A program made the position numbers and the translations under genes. From NCBI GenBank assembly GCA_947623455.1, contig OX392545.1:26797001-26861000 (forward strand): DNA of 64,000 nt, given 5' to 3'. The DNA is from Mimachlamys varia. Lineage: Eukaryota; Mollusca; Bivalvia; Pectinida; Pectinidae. Under the pieces are notes generated by a model. It did no database searches, had not been told where the DNA came from, and saw only the letters and a list, made by a program, of their open reading frames with translations. Positions 45,601 to 58,466 of this stretch are shown here, in pieces. How positions within the stretch are numbered: the first letter of the stretch is position 1; each line of letters begins with the position of its first letter.

Positions 45601-46745
45601 CAATAAAAAATCGCATAAAACGCCGACAAAGAGATACTTTCCGATATTTTTTACTATCCGGAAAGAACCGATGAAGGCCGAGTGTATGACGTATTCTTGT
45701 GACGCATTTCCAGGCTACTTCTGGACGAAAAACAATTGAAAGCAATTTGTACCAATGGAAAACAATTCTGTTCACGCACACATGTGTTACCATGAAAGGG
45801 CTTCACTCCTGCACTTCGGCTCCCGAGAGCTACGCTGTTAATATAACAGGCACAACGACCTTTCAATACAGAAGGGTTTACAAGGGCCAACAAAATGTCG
45901 ACATAAACAAACGCAACATAAACACATCAAACAAACGTGAAGGTAAAAAACAATGTTAGTTTGATAGCGATAAGACATTAAGGCATGTAAAGTAATTATA
46001 GTTTTTTTAGATTGACTAAAGGTCGACACAATCTTATAACAAGTGTTATACTAATGTAGCTATTGGTTCCTGATACACTTTTCATTAATGCTAGTTTTTC
46101 TTTCAATAAAAAGCAATTGGTAATTTATGAATGACTATCCCGAAGATGGACAATCTTGTCCCGGTGCCTCTCTCTGAATCAGGAATTCAGGTTTAATTGA
46201 ATGTCTGTTGTTATCGACTCTAATTAGCGTGCCATGTGATCCTATAAATTTCGCATCCTCTGTTTAAAAACAGAAAACGAAGTTTGAAAGCAGTAGGGGA
46301 ACAAAATTGTTCTGCTTTCACAGAGTGGTCTGCCGTTTAATCTTATATTTAGACATGTCATTGGACCCAGCAAAGGCAAAATGACATTCTGCGATAATAT
46401 TGTGCAACAACGTAACGTTTATCAAATTGAAATATTCTTCAAGTTATTGTTCGAATTCTTTGTAGAATAAATGGGGAATCGGAATAGATAACTGACTGCG
46501 GTACATTATTTCGTTTAAAATGGTTGACGTAGATAGCACGGGGTTCTTCGGATAACAATGATGTAACTTCAGGCAGTCGGAACCCAATCCATTCGCTACT
46601 GTAGCCAGGAGAAATATACGATCGTCTTACGAATAGTCAGTTTAAAATGCTCAAAATTTCAAAATACTTTTTTTTAACATTTCATTATCATCAAAAGGTA
46701 AAAGATTTTCAAGGGGCAATATTTGGAACAGATATGTATATATAT
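42660..46745 (+). repeat. Inverted-repeat arm L4 (+)
   Basis: Forward arm with two arm2 units (from ~42900 and ~43900) instead of the three in L2. The middle unit and the G/C hairpin are missing, as expected from recombination between units 1 and 2. Arm1 is 45490-46745 and has lost ~60 bp at 45962. RT fragments on the minus strand lie at 42668-42850 and 43900-43985. Confidence 0.85.
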
Positions 46746-46896
46746 AGATTAAATTTCATTAAAGAGTAATATTTTTGACAGATATACAGTTCTTTGCATA
46801 CATAGAATTTACAGCACGAAGATATTTAGAGTTAATAACATTGGGAATTGATAATGTTATGGAACACTTAAGTGTTTATTTGTTTGTAATATTTTA

Positions 46897-47104
46897 GGGG
46901 ACGCGGTGGCCGAGAGGTTAAAGTGTCCCGACATTCTACCACTAGCCCTCCACCTCTGGTTTGTGAGTTCGAAATCCACGTGCGCCATTTGCAAGGTACT
47001 GACCGTAGGTCGGTGATTTTCGCCAGGTACTCCGGTCCTCCACCTCCAATCCCTAGCACGTCCTTAAATGACCCTGGCTGTTAATAGGACATAAATAAAA
47101 AAAA
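46897..47104 (+). mobile_element. tRNA-derived SINE, 5' flank of copy 5
   Basis: Orthologous to 1683-1890. Confidence 0.7.
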
Positions 47105-47872
47105 ACAGACCAAACGTTTGTTTCATCATCATATATTACATAACGTAGTAGCTTGGTACTACTTATGAACTATGCATACCGATATTTTGACGAAATTCGA
47201 TTTATGAAACAGTAATAAGGAAATCCTTTATCGTACAAACAAACACAAAACAGGAATAAGACAAATGTTTGCAAACATCTCTGAGCATTTTGACGTTCCA
47301 ACGTGTCCAGACTCGTGGTTGTAAATAAAAAAAATTAAATCTGAAGTGTGGCCTGTCAAATAATAAATATCTGAAATACACCAACACAATTTCTCGTGGG
47401 TTATTTTAATAATTATTGCATGTAAACTATTTCCTAAAGGCAACAAACCTATAGGAATGTATTTGAACTTGCTATGGTATAGCGTGGTCGCCGCGTTCAG
47501 TTTGTTTACATTGTCTTCTAGTGTTCGCACCAGGGGGCGCTGTTATTTAGTGCTATATTTGCTGCTGCTATATTTGGCGTGGGCTTTCACAAAAACATTA
47601 ACTGACCACACTTGGCATTGCCCATGAGGTACTTAAATATCAAGTACGGATTATGTTGACTAGTTAAATGCATTTTCGATTATACAATGTAGTTGAATTC
47701 AAAAACATGAATAGGTTTACTAAATTCTCCTTTTAATATAAACCAAATAAATCTAATAATATAATGAAGATAAGAGAAAAGTTCGAGAATAAACTAAATA
47801 TAGGCGATTGGAAATTACTCCTACGTGTATATCTTCTGGCATAGGCCTCAAGTGTGTGCGTCCGGTACGGTG
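47105..47872. other. A-type 5' flank of copy 5 with 76-bp insert
   Basis: Contains the CTCF-like motif (47528-47542), followed 8 bp later by a 76-bp segment (47551-47626) found only here and before copy 6. No gene. Confidence 0.6.
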
Positions 47873-47972
47873 TATATAAGGCCTCGTCTAGTTTGACATT
47901 TAATTCAGACATCATACACCACGTCGACATCAATCCATCTAACAGAGCCCCGTTATTTAGTGTCCGTCAGTC
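47873..47972 (+). promoter_or_regulatory. Core promoter and 5' UTR of copy 5
   Basis: TATATAAG at 47873-47880, initiator-like TTCAGA with predicted start at 47907, leader ~66 nt. Confidence 0.65.
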
Positions 47973-49372
47973 ATGTTCCGCACACTGATCCGAAGATTGC
48001 CAAGATCTGCAACAGCATTGACAAAGGGAAACCTCAACAAATGGTATTTACGAGTTAAAATAATTAATTTCGGATTAATTAGCAATGTCTCTAACAATTT
48101 ACAGATGCTAGTTATCTATAGTCGATTATTTCGGTTGTCATTTTCATCAAATAGAAAAGGTTCGACTTTTCAAAAGATAATAATGCAATAGAAGTTAAAC
48201 TACCCCATTTATTTTTCCAGCTCTACGAGTAAATGTCAAATTTCGTACAAAATCCGCCAAATGGAGACGAAGGACTTGTCGGCCGTCAACAACATTCTGG
48301 AGAGTGAGAAATGGGTGATGGAGAAAGCGTACACACAATGCGCCTTTCAAACAGATCCCACAGGATTCTTTGTGGCGGAAAAAGATGACGGTGAAATAAT
48401 AGGTAAGTGAACGTTGTGCTATTTTTCGCCGATTTTGAAAGTGAACATTTTTGGATTTTGTGTTGTTTTGTTTTACTTTTGGGATTGCCTTCGGGTGTTT
48501 TGTTGTATCTTCCCCCCAAATATTTTAAGCGTTTGATGTTATTTGATATATAACACAAATAAACATATGATCAAATAAACTTTTTAGTGTTTGTAAAATG
48601 CCCCTGTTAATAAAATGGTTTTGGTCCGAGCATTAAACTTTATTTCAATGTTTTAGGTTCACATGGATATCTCTCTCACACCAAAGACGTAGCTACCATG
48701 GGGCTATGGATGGTAAAGAAAGAATACAGAAATTCTAATGTTGGATTAAAATTGTACGGAAAAATCCACCAGGCGATTGGAGATAAGAATTTAGGGACTT
48801 TCGTTTGGCCGTATTATCAGGAGAAGATCAAGGAAGATCATGGCGTAAAGCCAAACAAAGCTTACATGACATGGTACAATTACGGACACATAGACCCTAG
48901 GACATGTAAGAACAAGGGTGTTGAGGATTTTAATGTACTTCCTATAGGGCAAGTCAGTCTCTCGGACCTGCTTGCGTACGATACAGAGATACACAAAGTG
49001 GCCAGAGAGAAATACATGACGAATTGGATAAACCATGATAAGTCGAAGACTTACGTGGCATTACGTAGCGGTAAGGTTTGTGGGTACGGGGTACTTCGGT
49101 CACAGGATTCTTACAACCAGATTGCGCCATTGTATGCAGATGACAAAAATGTAGCAAAAGGTTTGTTTCGCAATCTGGCAAGTGAAGTTCCTGCAGGGGA
49201 AAAGGTAGGATTTTCTAGTCCGTTTGAAAACTCTTCTGCTACAGAGTTTGCGGCTGTGAATAAAATGATGAAACCAGGGATACCGTTGGTCATGGTCTAC
49301 AAGAACGACCCTGTTGACGTAGATACAGACAAAGTGTTTGCAGTGTCGTCTAACTCATTCGGAACATGTTAA
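47973..49372 (+). CDS. GNAT-family acetyltransferase-like protein, copy 5 (A-B hybrid)
   Basis: Exons 47973-48043, 48221-48402 and 48657-49372; 322 aa; introns 177 and 254 nt, both type A. Promoter, exon 1 and introns are type A. Most of exon 3 and the whole 3' flank are type B (MTNWINHDKSKTY, NVAKGLFRNL, AVNKMM). The switch lies between an A marker at 48796 (GGGACTTTCG) and B markers from 48953 (GGGCAAGTC). Exon 2 also carries B-type silent bases (TCGTAC, CAATGCGCC), so conversion tracts are patchy. One private change is ALRSGK (Gly to Ser). All elements needed for expression are present. Confidence 0.8.
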
Positions 49373-49536
49373 GGCACAGATGAAGTAAATATTTCTTTGT
49401 TGTTACCTGTTTTGAAGCAACTGAACTATTTCACCGAAAACAGTATTTTCACAATGAATTAATTATTAATGTGATAATGAAGTTTTATACAATAATTTAT
49501 TTCGGGCATTATTATACCTATTTCATTTTTACACTG

Positions 49537-49606
49537 TTTATTTATTTATTTATGGTTGTTTATTGTTACCACGGCAGTGAAAATATATGTATGTCTTTTT
49601 AATAAA
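49537..49606 (+). promoter_or_regulatory. AU-rich element and poly(A) signal, copy 5
   Basis: TTTATTTATTTATTTAT at 49537-49553; AATAAA at 49601-49606. Confidence 0.6.
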
Positions 49607-49703
49607 TACATGAAATATATGATGCTATACTTGAGTGTTTTATGCATTCTATCTGTAAACAGCCTTACACACACACAAAACAGCTACAATTGCGTTGTAT
49701 TAA

Positions 49704-49951
49704 AATAAATAAGAGAATACCGAAGCGTTAACAAAATCATAATCCAAACTCAAAATCTATTAAACCAGGGGCAAAATAAGAACAAATGAAACATTTACAT
49801 GGAGACTCTTGTAAAAGTACAAGAGAATAAGACCAAGTGTTCCGGAAGAGTAAGCGTATTCTGCTTCATCGACGACACCCGCCATGTAAATCTTTGTCAA
49901 ATCCATGTAAACATCAAGTTCTAAAAATGAGAACCTAGTATCATTGTCAAT
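49704..49951 (+). repeat. Repeat R, full copy after copy 5
   Basis: Orthologous to 13895-14142. Confidence 0.65.
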
Positions 49952-50707
49952 AATTTAGCTTTAATAAAGATATAATTATTGAACCCTAATATAAATTTTT
50001 CTTATATCAACTAATCAGGATTTCTTCTCTAAATTCCAGTGAAACGAAAATCTACGGTATTTTATTGATAAAATTTGTATATGATAAAAACTATATTCGC
50101 TCAAACGATAATAAATCACTGCTTTTTCTTGGTAATAAAGTAGAAACTCGGAAGTTTATATCATTACATTGGACATCAAGATGACAATTATGCCATCTAT
50201 AACATTGCATTTCATTGAGATTTTTAGAGCGGAAAATGATTCAAAACAAAACTGAAAATTCTCGTTCATCTCCTAGCTTGACTCACGTGTTTTGATACAC
50301 AGCGCACATGTGTACTGCAAATTCCAGCATCTAAAAATAGTGCAATTTCTTATAAACTGATGACGTGAAATATTTACAGTCATTCACCGAACAACGATTA
50401 AGATATAATACCAAACAATGATGACTGTATTATGTGTTATATTCGCGGAGGTTAGTTTTGATCAGAAGCGAATAAATACCTTCACCAACAAGAAATAAAC
50501 AATCACTTTTGTGAAGTCATTACAACAAATCACGCCGTAGGTGTCTATGCTTCTGCTGTGTTGACGATTATATGAATACTTTGACATCATTAGGATACAA
50601 AATATACAAATACCACTTTTGTCCTCCTAATTTAATGATAATGTGTTTTCAGACGTCAATATATTTATAAATCTGAATTTCTGTCCATGTGTGAAAAATA
50701 TAAACTT
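49952..50707. other. B-type downstream noncoding region, copy 5
   Basis: Conserved block at 50257-50480, CACGTG at 50284-50289. No gene. Confidence 0.5.
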
Positions 50708-50940
50708 TCTTTCATTTTACAACAATTATGAAACAAGTTATCCAACTTATATTAATCACTCTTGTTTGCCCGGATGCTAGCGCGCGAGGGGTCTTATCGT
50801 GGAAGGAAACCAGAGTACCTGGGGAAAACCCACGTAGTCGGGCAGGTAACCCCATACCTTTTCACGTCCGGTCGGGGAATCGAACCCCGGCTGCACTGGT
50901 GAAAGGCAAGTGCGATATCCACTGCACCACCCGGCCACCC
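50708..50940 (-). mobile_element. tRNA-derived SINE (reverse), 3' flank of copy 5
   Basis: Orthologous to 14899-15131 and most like that copy. Confidence 0.75.
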
Positions 50941-52158
50941 AAAAATGAATTTCAGTCCACTTCAGATGTGTACAAGCACTTGACACATTAAGATACGTTT
51001 GTGTACGCTTTACGCAAACTACGACACAAAATAGCTAATGTGATGTCAGGCGAAATCATTCATTCAATCTTTACATCTCAACGACTATTAATATTAACTC
51101 TGCAACAACATGCTTATCGGCCATTTTATTAGGGCCAACACATGGGCCTCAAAAACAAACAAAACAAAATCATCAAACAATTTGGAGGGTAACGGTCAGT
51201 GTTAATTTGAACATTGAACGAGTCTATGATTCTATAAGTGATTTAAAAGATCAACATCAATCAGATGGCTTAAAATGTGCCCAATTATGAACTGATTTTT
51301 TGTTTTCATACGAGGATGAATTTAAGGAAGAGCTAACCAGGACGGTTGATGACGATTGTGTCACCATCCTATGATATATGCCTTCGAAGATTCCGATGCT
51401 TCTATTCCATGTTTCTCATCGTATGTTCGCCATGAACAATTTACAGAAAAATACTGTAAACGTTAACAAATGTTGGTTTAATGTAAGAGTGTATTTAATG
51501 GAATGTTGTTTTGTTTTTTTTTAATATGCCAACATATCGCACTTGTGGAAGTCTAATACATCGCAGTTTGCTAAAAACATCACGCCAATTATCTTCTGCG
51601 GTTTAATATAATTTAAATTCAAAACTTACAAATGTGAAAAGGGTTCAATAAATGTAACAGCATGAAGTATGCATACGCCGTGGGTAAGCCAATTTCCATT
51701 GTTGATGACATACAATCGTGACTCGAAATGGATAGTCTCCATAGAGACGTCATTCTATTCTCATTCTCGTTAGTAAGAATTAAGTCTAAATTAACTGGAA
51801 ATGAAAATATTCAGTAACCCACTCTGTTTGACATCATATCTATTGTTTTGAATCGCAGTGGGCGAGAAACGTAAGTACAAGTATCTAAAACTGTGTCAAG
51901 TGCCTGTATACTTCCTACTGGAGTAGATATTGGGATCCGTGATGTGAACAGCACTATGTAACACAATATCAGGAAGTTCTTTCTGTTAAACCATCCCGTA
52001 AAACTTGTTATCATGTTTTCTGACTTCATACAATAAAAATGGGATTAGATATATATCTAAATATCAAAAGTTGGTTGTTTAGTGTTTTTACAATAACACT
52101 TTGACACTGAATTTCTACGATACATTTTTAAATTTGATAAAAAATGAAAAGTGAAATA
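50941..52158. other. B-type 3' flank of copy 5, no gene
   Basis: Matches 15132-16346. Confidence 0.5.
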
Positions 52159-52485
52159 CAGCCGAACATTGTTATCTCGAAATCGAAAACCTTGTTCAAT
52201 TCGAAGTATTTTGTCGGTCCCGACCAAGCTATAGAAATTTTGGATTCCCATCTTTTGGCCCTTGGCATCACCGAAGAGTCCTAGGAGGATGAAACAGTTG
52301 TATGATGCAGTATAATTCATTTCTTTCGGGATACTATATCTATTAATAAATTTAAAAGGTGTAGCATGTGCGTGTGTTACATGTACGTGATCTTTTACTA
52401 GCTTTTAAACTCACGTAACTGGAATACTCAGTTAACTCGAAGATTCTTCACTGTCAATCAACTTCGAGATAACGGGGTTCGATTG
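52159..52485. mobile_element. 327-bp TA-flanked MITE
   Basis: Orthologous to 16347-16673. Confidence 0.7.
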
Positions 52486-52583
52486 TAGTGAGTAAAATAA
52501 ACCTTAATGTAATTATTTCAAAATTTGATTTAATTTCTTTTCTTATTTACGACAGAAAAAACATATAATGTGATTGCAATTAA

Positions 52584-52925
52584 AGGCCCAATAAACGTAA
52601 CTTTCGACAAAACTTGACGCGAAAATCAAGCCTTATAACTTTTTATATTTATAAATTTTGCAAAGATTAACTGATATCAGTAATACCGGTTACCGGTACA
52701 GCAGCACTTGAAACTCGGTATTTGTAAACACGCGTCCATTTTGAATTGTCTTCTAACCACGGCTTGTTGTTGAAGTGGACCTCACCTGACATATTTTCAA
52801 TTCTTTTGGATTTTTCTGTCAGGAGCACTGCGTTTAAGGCTTACTTTTGCATGGTTATCAACTGGATTTTTTTCAGAATTTTTCAGAATCACGAAAAACT
52901 TCCTGAAGTTACGTATATTGGGCCT
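52584..52925. mobile_element. 342-bp TTAA-type MITE
   Basis: Orthologous to 16772-17113; right flank GTAA. Confidence 0.65.
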
Positions 52926-53243
52926 GTAATATGCATAGATATTTAATAAAAATAGGTTATCATCAGGAAAAAGATGGACATGCTGTTTATGTGCAGGTAT
53001 AACGAAGGTCTTATGTCTGCACTATAGGCAGGTTTTATGGTCGCCATATTTGTCTCATTGAGAAATAATCTGTATTTAAGTGATATGATGTTGGACGTTG
53101 TTTAATATGTTCTTTCGTGTGCTTGCTTGTTGTGATTGACAATGGTAACTCGATTCTAATTTTGAGTACTAGATGTTTATTTGGATATGACCAAGATTTA
53201 CATGGCGGGTGTCGTCGATGAAGCAGAAGACGCTTACTATCAC
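52926..53243. other. B-type 3' flank with repeat R fragment
   Basis: Fragment of repeat R at 53191-53243 (minus); otherwise nothing recognised. Confidence 0.45.
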
Positions 53244-53342
53244 CCCGCGTGCTGGTCTTTTGCTGTCAATGGATGGCGGTCTTCCTATTAAATTTAGCCA
53301 TCCAATGACAGCAAAAGACCAGCACGCGGGTTGACGTCAACC
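53244..53342. repeat. 34-bp-stem hairpin plus CRE palindrome
   Basis: Hairpin 53244-53330, identical to 17432-17518, followed by the palindrome. Confidence 0.65.
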
Positions 53343-53711
53343 TAATGAATATGTAACGAAAATGGCCCGCAGGCCGCCAAGAACTCTGAGACAAGGGATT
53401 TTAGCGTGTTTTTGGAGGAAATGGAGATTATTTCTGCGGAAGGAGGATACATTTGACTTGCATTTAGGAGGTTTATAAAATAAAAATTATCCATCTTTCC
53501 AACGGTACCAAGCGTTTTTTCGTACCTCAACTAGAAATGTGATTTTTGATGCAAGAAAGGTAGGTGGGGTCTATTTTTCTATCTGGAAAGCTTTCCACCC
53601 TTTAGCTTTTATGACTACTGAGGGAGCATTTTTATCGAAAATTGATCTTAACCCCCCAAATATAAATGTTACTCAAGGTACTGTAAAGTTAATTGTTTTT
53701 ATTTTTAAAAT
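53343..53711. other. B-type 3' flank next to arm L5, no gene
   Basis: Matches 17531-17900. Confidence 0.45.
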
Positions 53712-56700
53712 TTATACAGATATACCTGAAAAGGATATTATTAGATTTGGCAAGGTTTGTGTTACCCGTAAGCCCCTCGTCAATTTCAGCCTCGTATGAA
53801 AACAAAAGCAAGTCAGCCAAAAGTGGGACACAGCCAGTTCCCATTGGAATGCCAACAATCTGTTGGAAAATCTATCCTCCGAACTCAACAAAGATATTGT
53901 CAACCAGGGATTAAATTATCCCTACTTTATCTTCCTCGGTATATTTCATCATAACTTTTGTTGTGTACAAAGTATGCTCTAAGATAGCTCACAATCATAT
54001 ATTTGTATCGTCATCCACCTTTCTTGGAAAAGAAAGTTCTCATAGTGAGAGACCAAAGTATGTTATATGGAAGTGTACAGGGCGACTAAATCAAATGTTT
54101 CGATAGACGAAACAGTTTTCATGGGGTCGCTCCTATTCAAGATATAAAGTAGCACGAGTGCAATTTATGTAAAATCTGCCATACGAGTGAAATATATTTG
54201 ATATTCATTGGGAAACCATTGAATTTCCTTTTTATTACATTTTCGAAAATACCAAAAATCTGAATTTATTTATTAAATTTGAGGTTACAACTGATCAGGA
54301 CGGACTGTCTAAGGCTTATAGAATATTAATATGCCACAGGATGAAGTTCTATTTTTTGTTCAAAATATATTAAAGATACAAATCATATTAATGAAATTCA
54401 TTACATATCTATTAATTTCCGAAAAACTAGAAATATTTTAACATTTCCTTACTTTATATGATTTGATTCTAGAATAACGAAAACATATTACACAATAGTG
54501 CGCCATGTATCGGACCGAAACTTAAATCATCACTAGTGATGATATAGGTTTTATCAAACTGATATGTTCTGATATTTCATTGGTAAAAATGTAATAAATT
54601 ACATTATTGTATTAATGGATATAAATATTCAGAAAATATATGTCTAATCGAGTTATTAATAGAAATGTAGATTTTTTTCCTGGAAATATGTGAGTGATAT
54701 TGGGGGAAGCTGTTCTGCAATATCCACTTTATTGTAAACAAGTCGTTGATGACATCAACTGTTTATTTCCCTAAATATATTTATATTCATTTATGTTTCA
54801 TTGTTACTCTCACAGAGGAAATATAACCTGATGTCTGGTCTTAAGTTTTCTAATAAACGATAAAACATTACTTTTCATTCACACATTCAGTCAATTATAC
54901 AAATGTTTTTGTTTCCATTTTAACCTCGTATGAAAACAAACACAATACAAGAGCACCCCCTTTTTTGAGAGGGGGTGCTCCTATTCAAGATATGAAGTAG
55001 TACGAGTGCAATTTATATAAAATCTGCCATACGAGTGAAATATATTTGATATTTATTGGGAAACCATTTAATTTCCTTTTAATTACATTCTCGAAATAAC
55101 AAAAAATCTTATTTTATTTATTAAATTTGAGGTTACAACTGATCGGAACGGAGTGTCTAAGGCTTATAGAATATTAATAAATCACAGGATGAAATTCTAT
55201 TTTTTGTTCAAAATATATAAAAGATACAAAAACATATTAATAAAACTCATTACATATCAATTAATTTCCAAAATACTACAAATGTTTTAACATTTCCTTA
55301 TTTTAAATGATTTGATTTTAGAATAACGAAAACGTATTACACATTAGTGCACCATGTTATCGGAACGAAACTTACATCATCACTAGTGATGATATAAACA
55401 GTGATGACATAGGTTTTATCAAACTGATATTTTCTGATATTTCATCGGTAAAAATGTAATAAATTACATTATTGTATTCATGGATAATCGAGTTATTAAT
55501 AGAAATGTAGTTTTTTTCCTGGAAATATGTGGGTGAAATCGGGGGAAGCTGATCTGTAATATCCACTTTATTGTAAACAAGTCGTTGATGACATCAACTG
55601 TTTATTTCCCTAAATATATTTATATTCATTTATGTTTCATTGTTACTCTTACAGAGGAAAGATATTCTTTGATTTCTGGTCTTACGTTTTCTAATAAACG
55701 ATAAAATATTACTTTTCATTCACAAATTCAGTCAATTATATATTTTTTTTTGTTTCCATTTCAACCACGTATGAAAACAAACACAACACAGCCAGTTCCC
55801 ATTGAATTGCCAACAATCTGTTGGAAAATCTATTCTCCGAACTCAACAAAGATATTGTCAACCAGGGATTAAATCATCCGTACTTTATCTTCCTCGGTAT
55901 ATTTCATCATAGCTTTTGTTGTGTACAAAGTATGCTTTAAGATAGCTCACACTCATATATTTGTATCGTCATCCATCTCTCTTGGAAAAGAAAGTTCTCA
56001 TAATGAGAGACCAAAAACGTTCTTTGAATTTGGTATGTTGTATGGTAGTGTAGATACTTTCCGATATTTTTTACTATCCGGAAAGAACCGATGAAGGCCG
56101 AGTGTATGACGTATTCTTGTGACGCATTTCCAGGCTACTTCTGGACGAAAAACAATTGAAAGCAATTTGTACCAATGGAAAACAATTCTGTTCACGCACA
56201 CATGTGTTACCATGAAAGGGCTTCACTCCTGCACTTCGGCTCCCGAGAGCTACGCTGTTAATATAACGGGCCCAACGACTTTTCAATACAGAAGGGTTTA
56301 CAAGGGCCAATAAAATGTCGACATAAACAAACGCCACATAAACACACCAAACAAACGTGAAGGTAAAATACAATGTTAGTTTGAATATTAAACGTGGCCA
56401 TGGCTTATTATGTCGTATTAAATATACCAGCAGCCTTCTGATAGCGATAAGACATTAAGGCATGTAAAGTAATTATAGTTTTTTTTTTAGATTGACTAAA
56501 GGTTCGACACAATCTTATAACAAGTGTTATACTAATGTAGCTATTGGTTTCTGATACACTTTTCATTAATGCTAGTTTTTCTTTCAATAAAAAGCAATTG
56601 GTAATTTATGAATGACTATCCCGAAGATGGACAATCTTGTCCCGGTGCATCTCTGAATCTGGAATTCAGGTTTAATTGAATGTCTGTTGTTATCGATTCT

Positions 56701-57225
56701 AATTAGCGTGCCATGTTATCCTATACATTTCTCATCCTCTGCTTTAAAAACAGAAAACGAAGTTTGAAAGCAGTAGGGGAACACAATTGTTCTGCTTTCA
56801 CAGAGTGGTCTGCCTTTTAATCTTATATTTAGACATGGCATTGGACCCAGCAAAGGCAAAATGACATTCTGGGATAATATTGTGCAACAACGTAAAGTTT
56901 ATCAAATTGAAATATTCTTCAAGTTATTGTTCGAATTCTTTGTAGAATAAATAGGGAATCGGAATAGATAACTGACTGCGGTACATTATTTCGTTTAAAA
57001 TGGCTGACGTAGATAGCGCGGGGTTCTGCGGATAACAATGATGTAACTTCAGGCAGTCGGAACCCAACCCATTCGCTACTGTAGCCAGGAGAAATATACG
57101 ATCGTCTTACGAATAGTCAGTTTAAAATGCTCAAAATCTTTAAATACTTATTTTTTAACATTTTATTATCATCAAAAGGTAAAAGATTTTCAAGGGGCAA
57201 TATTTGGAACAGATATGTATATATA
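53712..57225 (+). repeat. Inverted-repeat arm L5 (+) with internal deletion
   Basis: Two full arm2 units and part of a third, with the G/C hairpin at 54951-54980 as in L2. The arm jumps at 56052/56053 from arm2 (equivalent of 20242) into arm1 (equivalent of 21590), losing ~1.35 kb. RT fragments on the minus strand at 53717-53900 and 55790-55870. No (-) arm follows it before copy 6. Confidence 0.85.
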
Positions 57226-57377
57226 AACATTAAAATACATTAAAGAGAAGTATTTTGGACAGATATACAGTTTTTTGAATACATAGAAGTTACAGCACGA
57301 AGATATCTAGAGTTAATAACATTGGGAATTGATAATGTTATGGAACACTTTAGTGTTTATTTGTTTGTAATATTTTA

Positions 57378-57590
57378 GGGGACGCGGTGGCCGAGAGGTT
57401 AAAGTGTCCCGACATTCTACCAGTAGCCCTCCACCTCTGGGTTGTGAGTTCGAAATCCACGTGCGCCAGTTGCAAGGTACTGACCGTAGGTCGGTGATTT
57501 TCGCCAGGTACTCCGGTCCTACACCACCAATACCTAGCACGTCCTTAAATGACCCTGGCTGTTAATAGGACATAAATAAAAAAACAAAAA
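57378..57590 (+). mobile_element. tRNA-derived SINE, 5' flank of copy 6
   Basis: Orthologous to 1683-1890. Confidence 0.7.
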
Positions 57591-58369
57591 CAAAAAATAA
57601 CAGACCAAACGTTTGTTACATCATCATATATTACATAAAGTAGTAGCTTGGTACTACTTATATACTATGCATACCGATATTTTGACGAAATTCGATTTAT
57701 GAAAAACAGTAATAAGGAAATCCTTTATCGTACAAACAAACACAAAACAGGAATAAGACAAATGTTTACAAACATCTCTGAGCATTTTGACGTTCCAACG
57801 CGTCCAGACTCGTGGTTGTAAATAAAAAAAATTAAAGCTGAAGTGTGGCCTGTCAAATAATAAATATCTGAAATACACCAACACAATTTCTCGTGGGTTA
57901 TTTTAATAATTATTGCATGTAAACTATTTCCTATATGCAACAAACTTAAAGGAATGTATTTGAACTTGCTATGGTATAGCGTGGTCGCCGCGTTCAGTTT
58001 GTTTACATTGTCTTCTAGTGTTCGCACCAGGGGGCGCTGTTATTTAGTGCTATATTTGCTGCTGCTATATTTGGCGTGGGCTTTCACATAAACATTAACT
58101 GACCACACTTGGCATTGCCCATGAGGTACTTAAATATCAAGTACGGATTATGTTGACTTGTTAAATGTATTTTCGATTATACAATGTAGTTGAATTTAAA
58201 AACATGAATAGGTTTACTAAATTCTCCTTTTAATATAAACCAAATAAATCTAATAATATAATGAAGATAAGAGAAAAGTTCGAGAATAAACTAAATATAG
58301 GCGATTGGAAATTACTCCTACATGTATATCTTCCGGCATAGGCCTCAAGTGTGTGCGTCCGGTACAGTG
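57591..58369. other. A-type 5' flank of copy 6 with 76-bp insert
   Basis: CTCF-like motif at 58025-58039, 76-bp insert at 58048-58123. No gene. Confidence 0.6.
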
Positions 58370-58466
58370 TATATAAGGCCTCGTCTAGTTTGACATTTAA
58401 TTCAGACATACACAACGTCGACATCAATCCATCTAACAGAGCCCCGTTATTTAGTGTCCGTCAGTC
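58370..58466 (+). promoter_or_regulatory. Core promoter and 5' UTR of copy 6
   Basis: TATATAAG at 58370-58377, initiator-like TTCAGA with predicted start at 58404. Confidence 0.65.
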
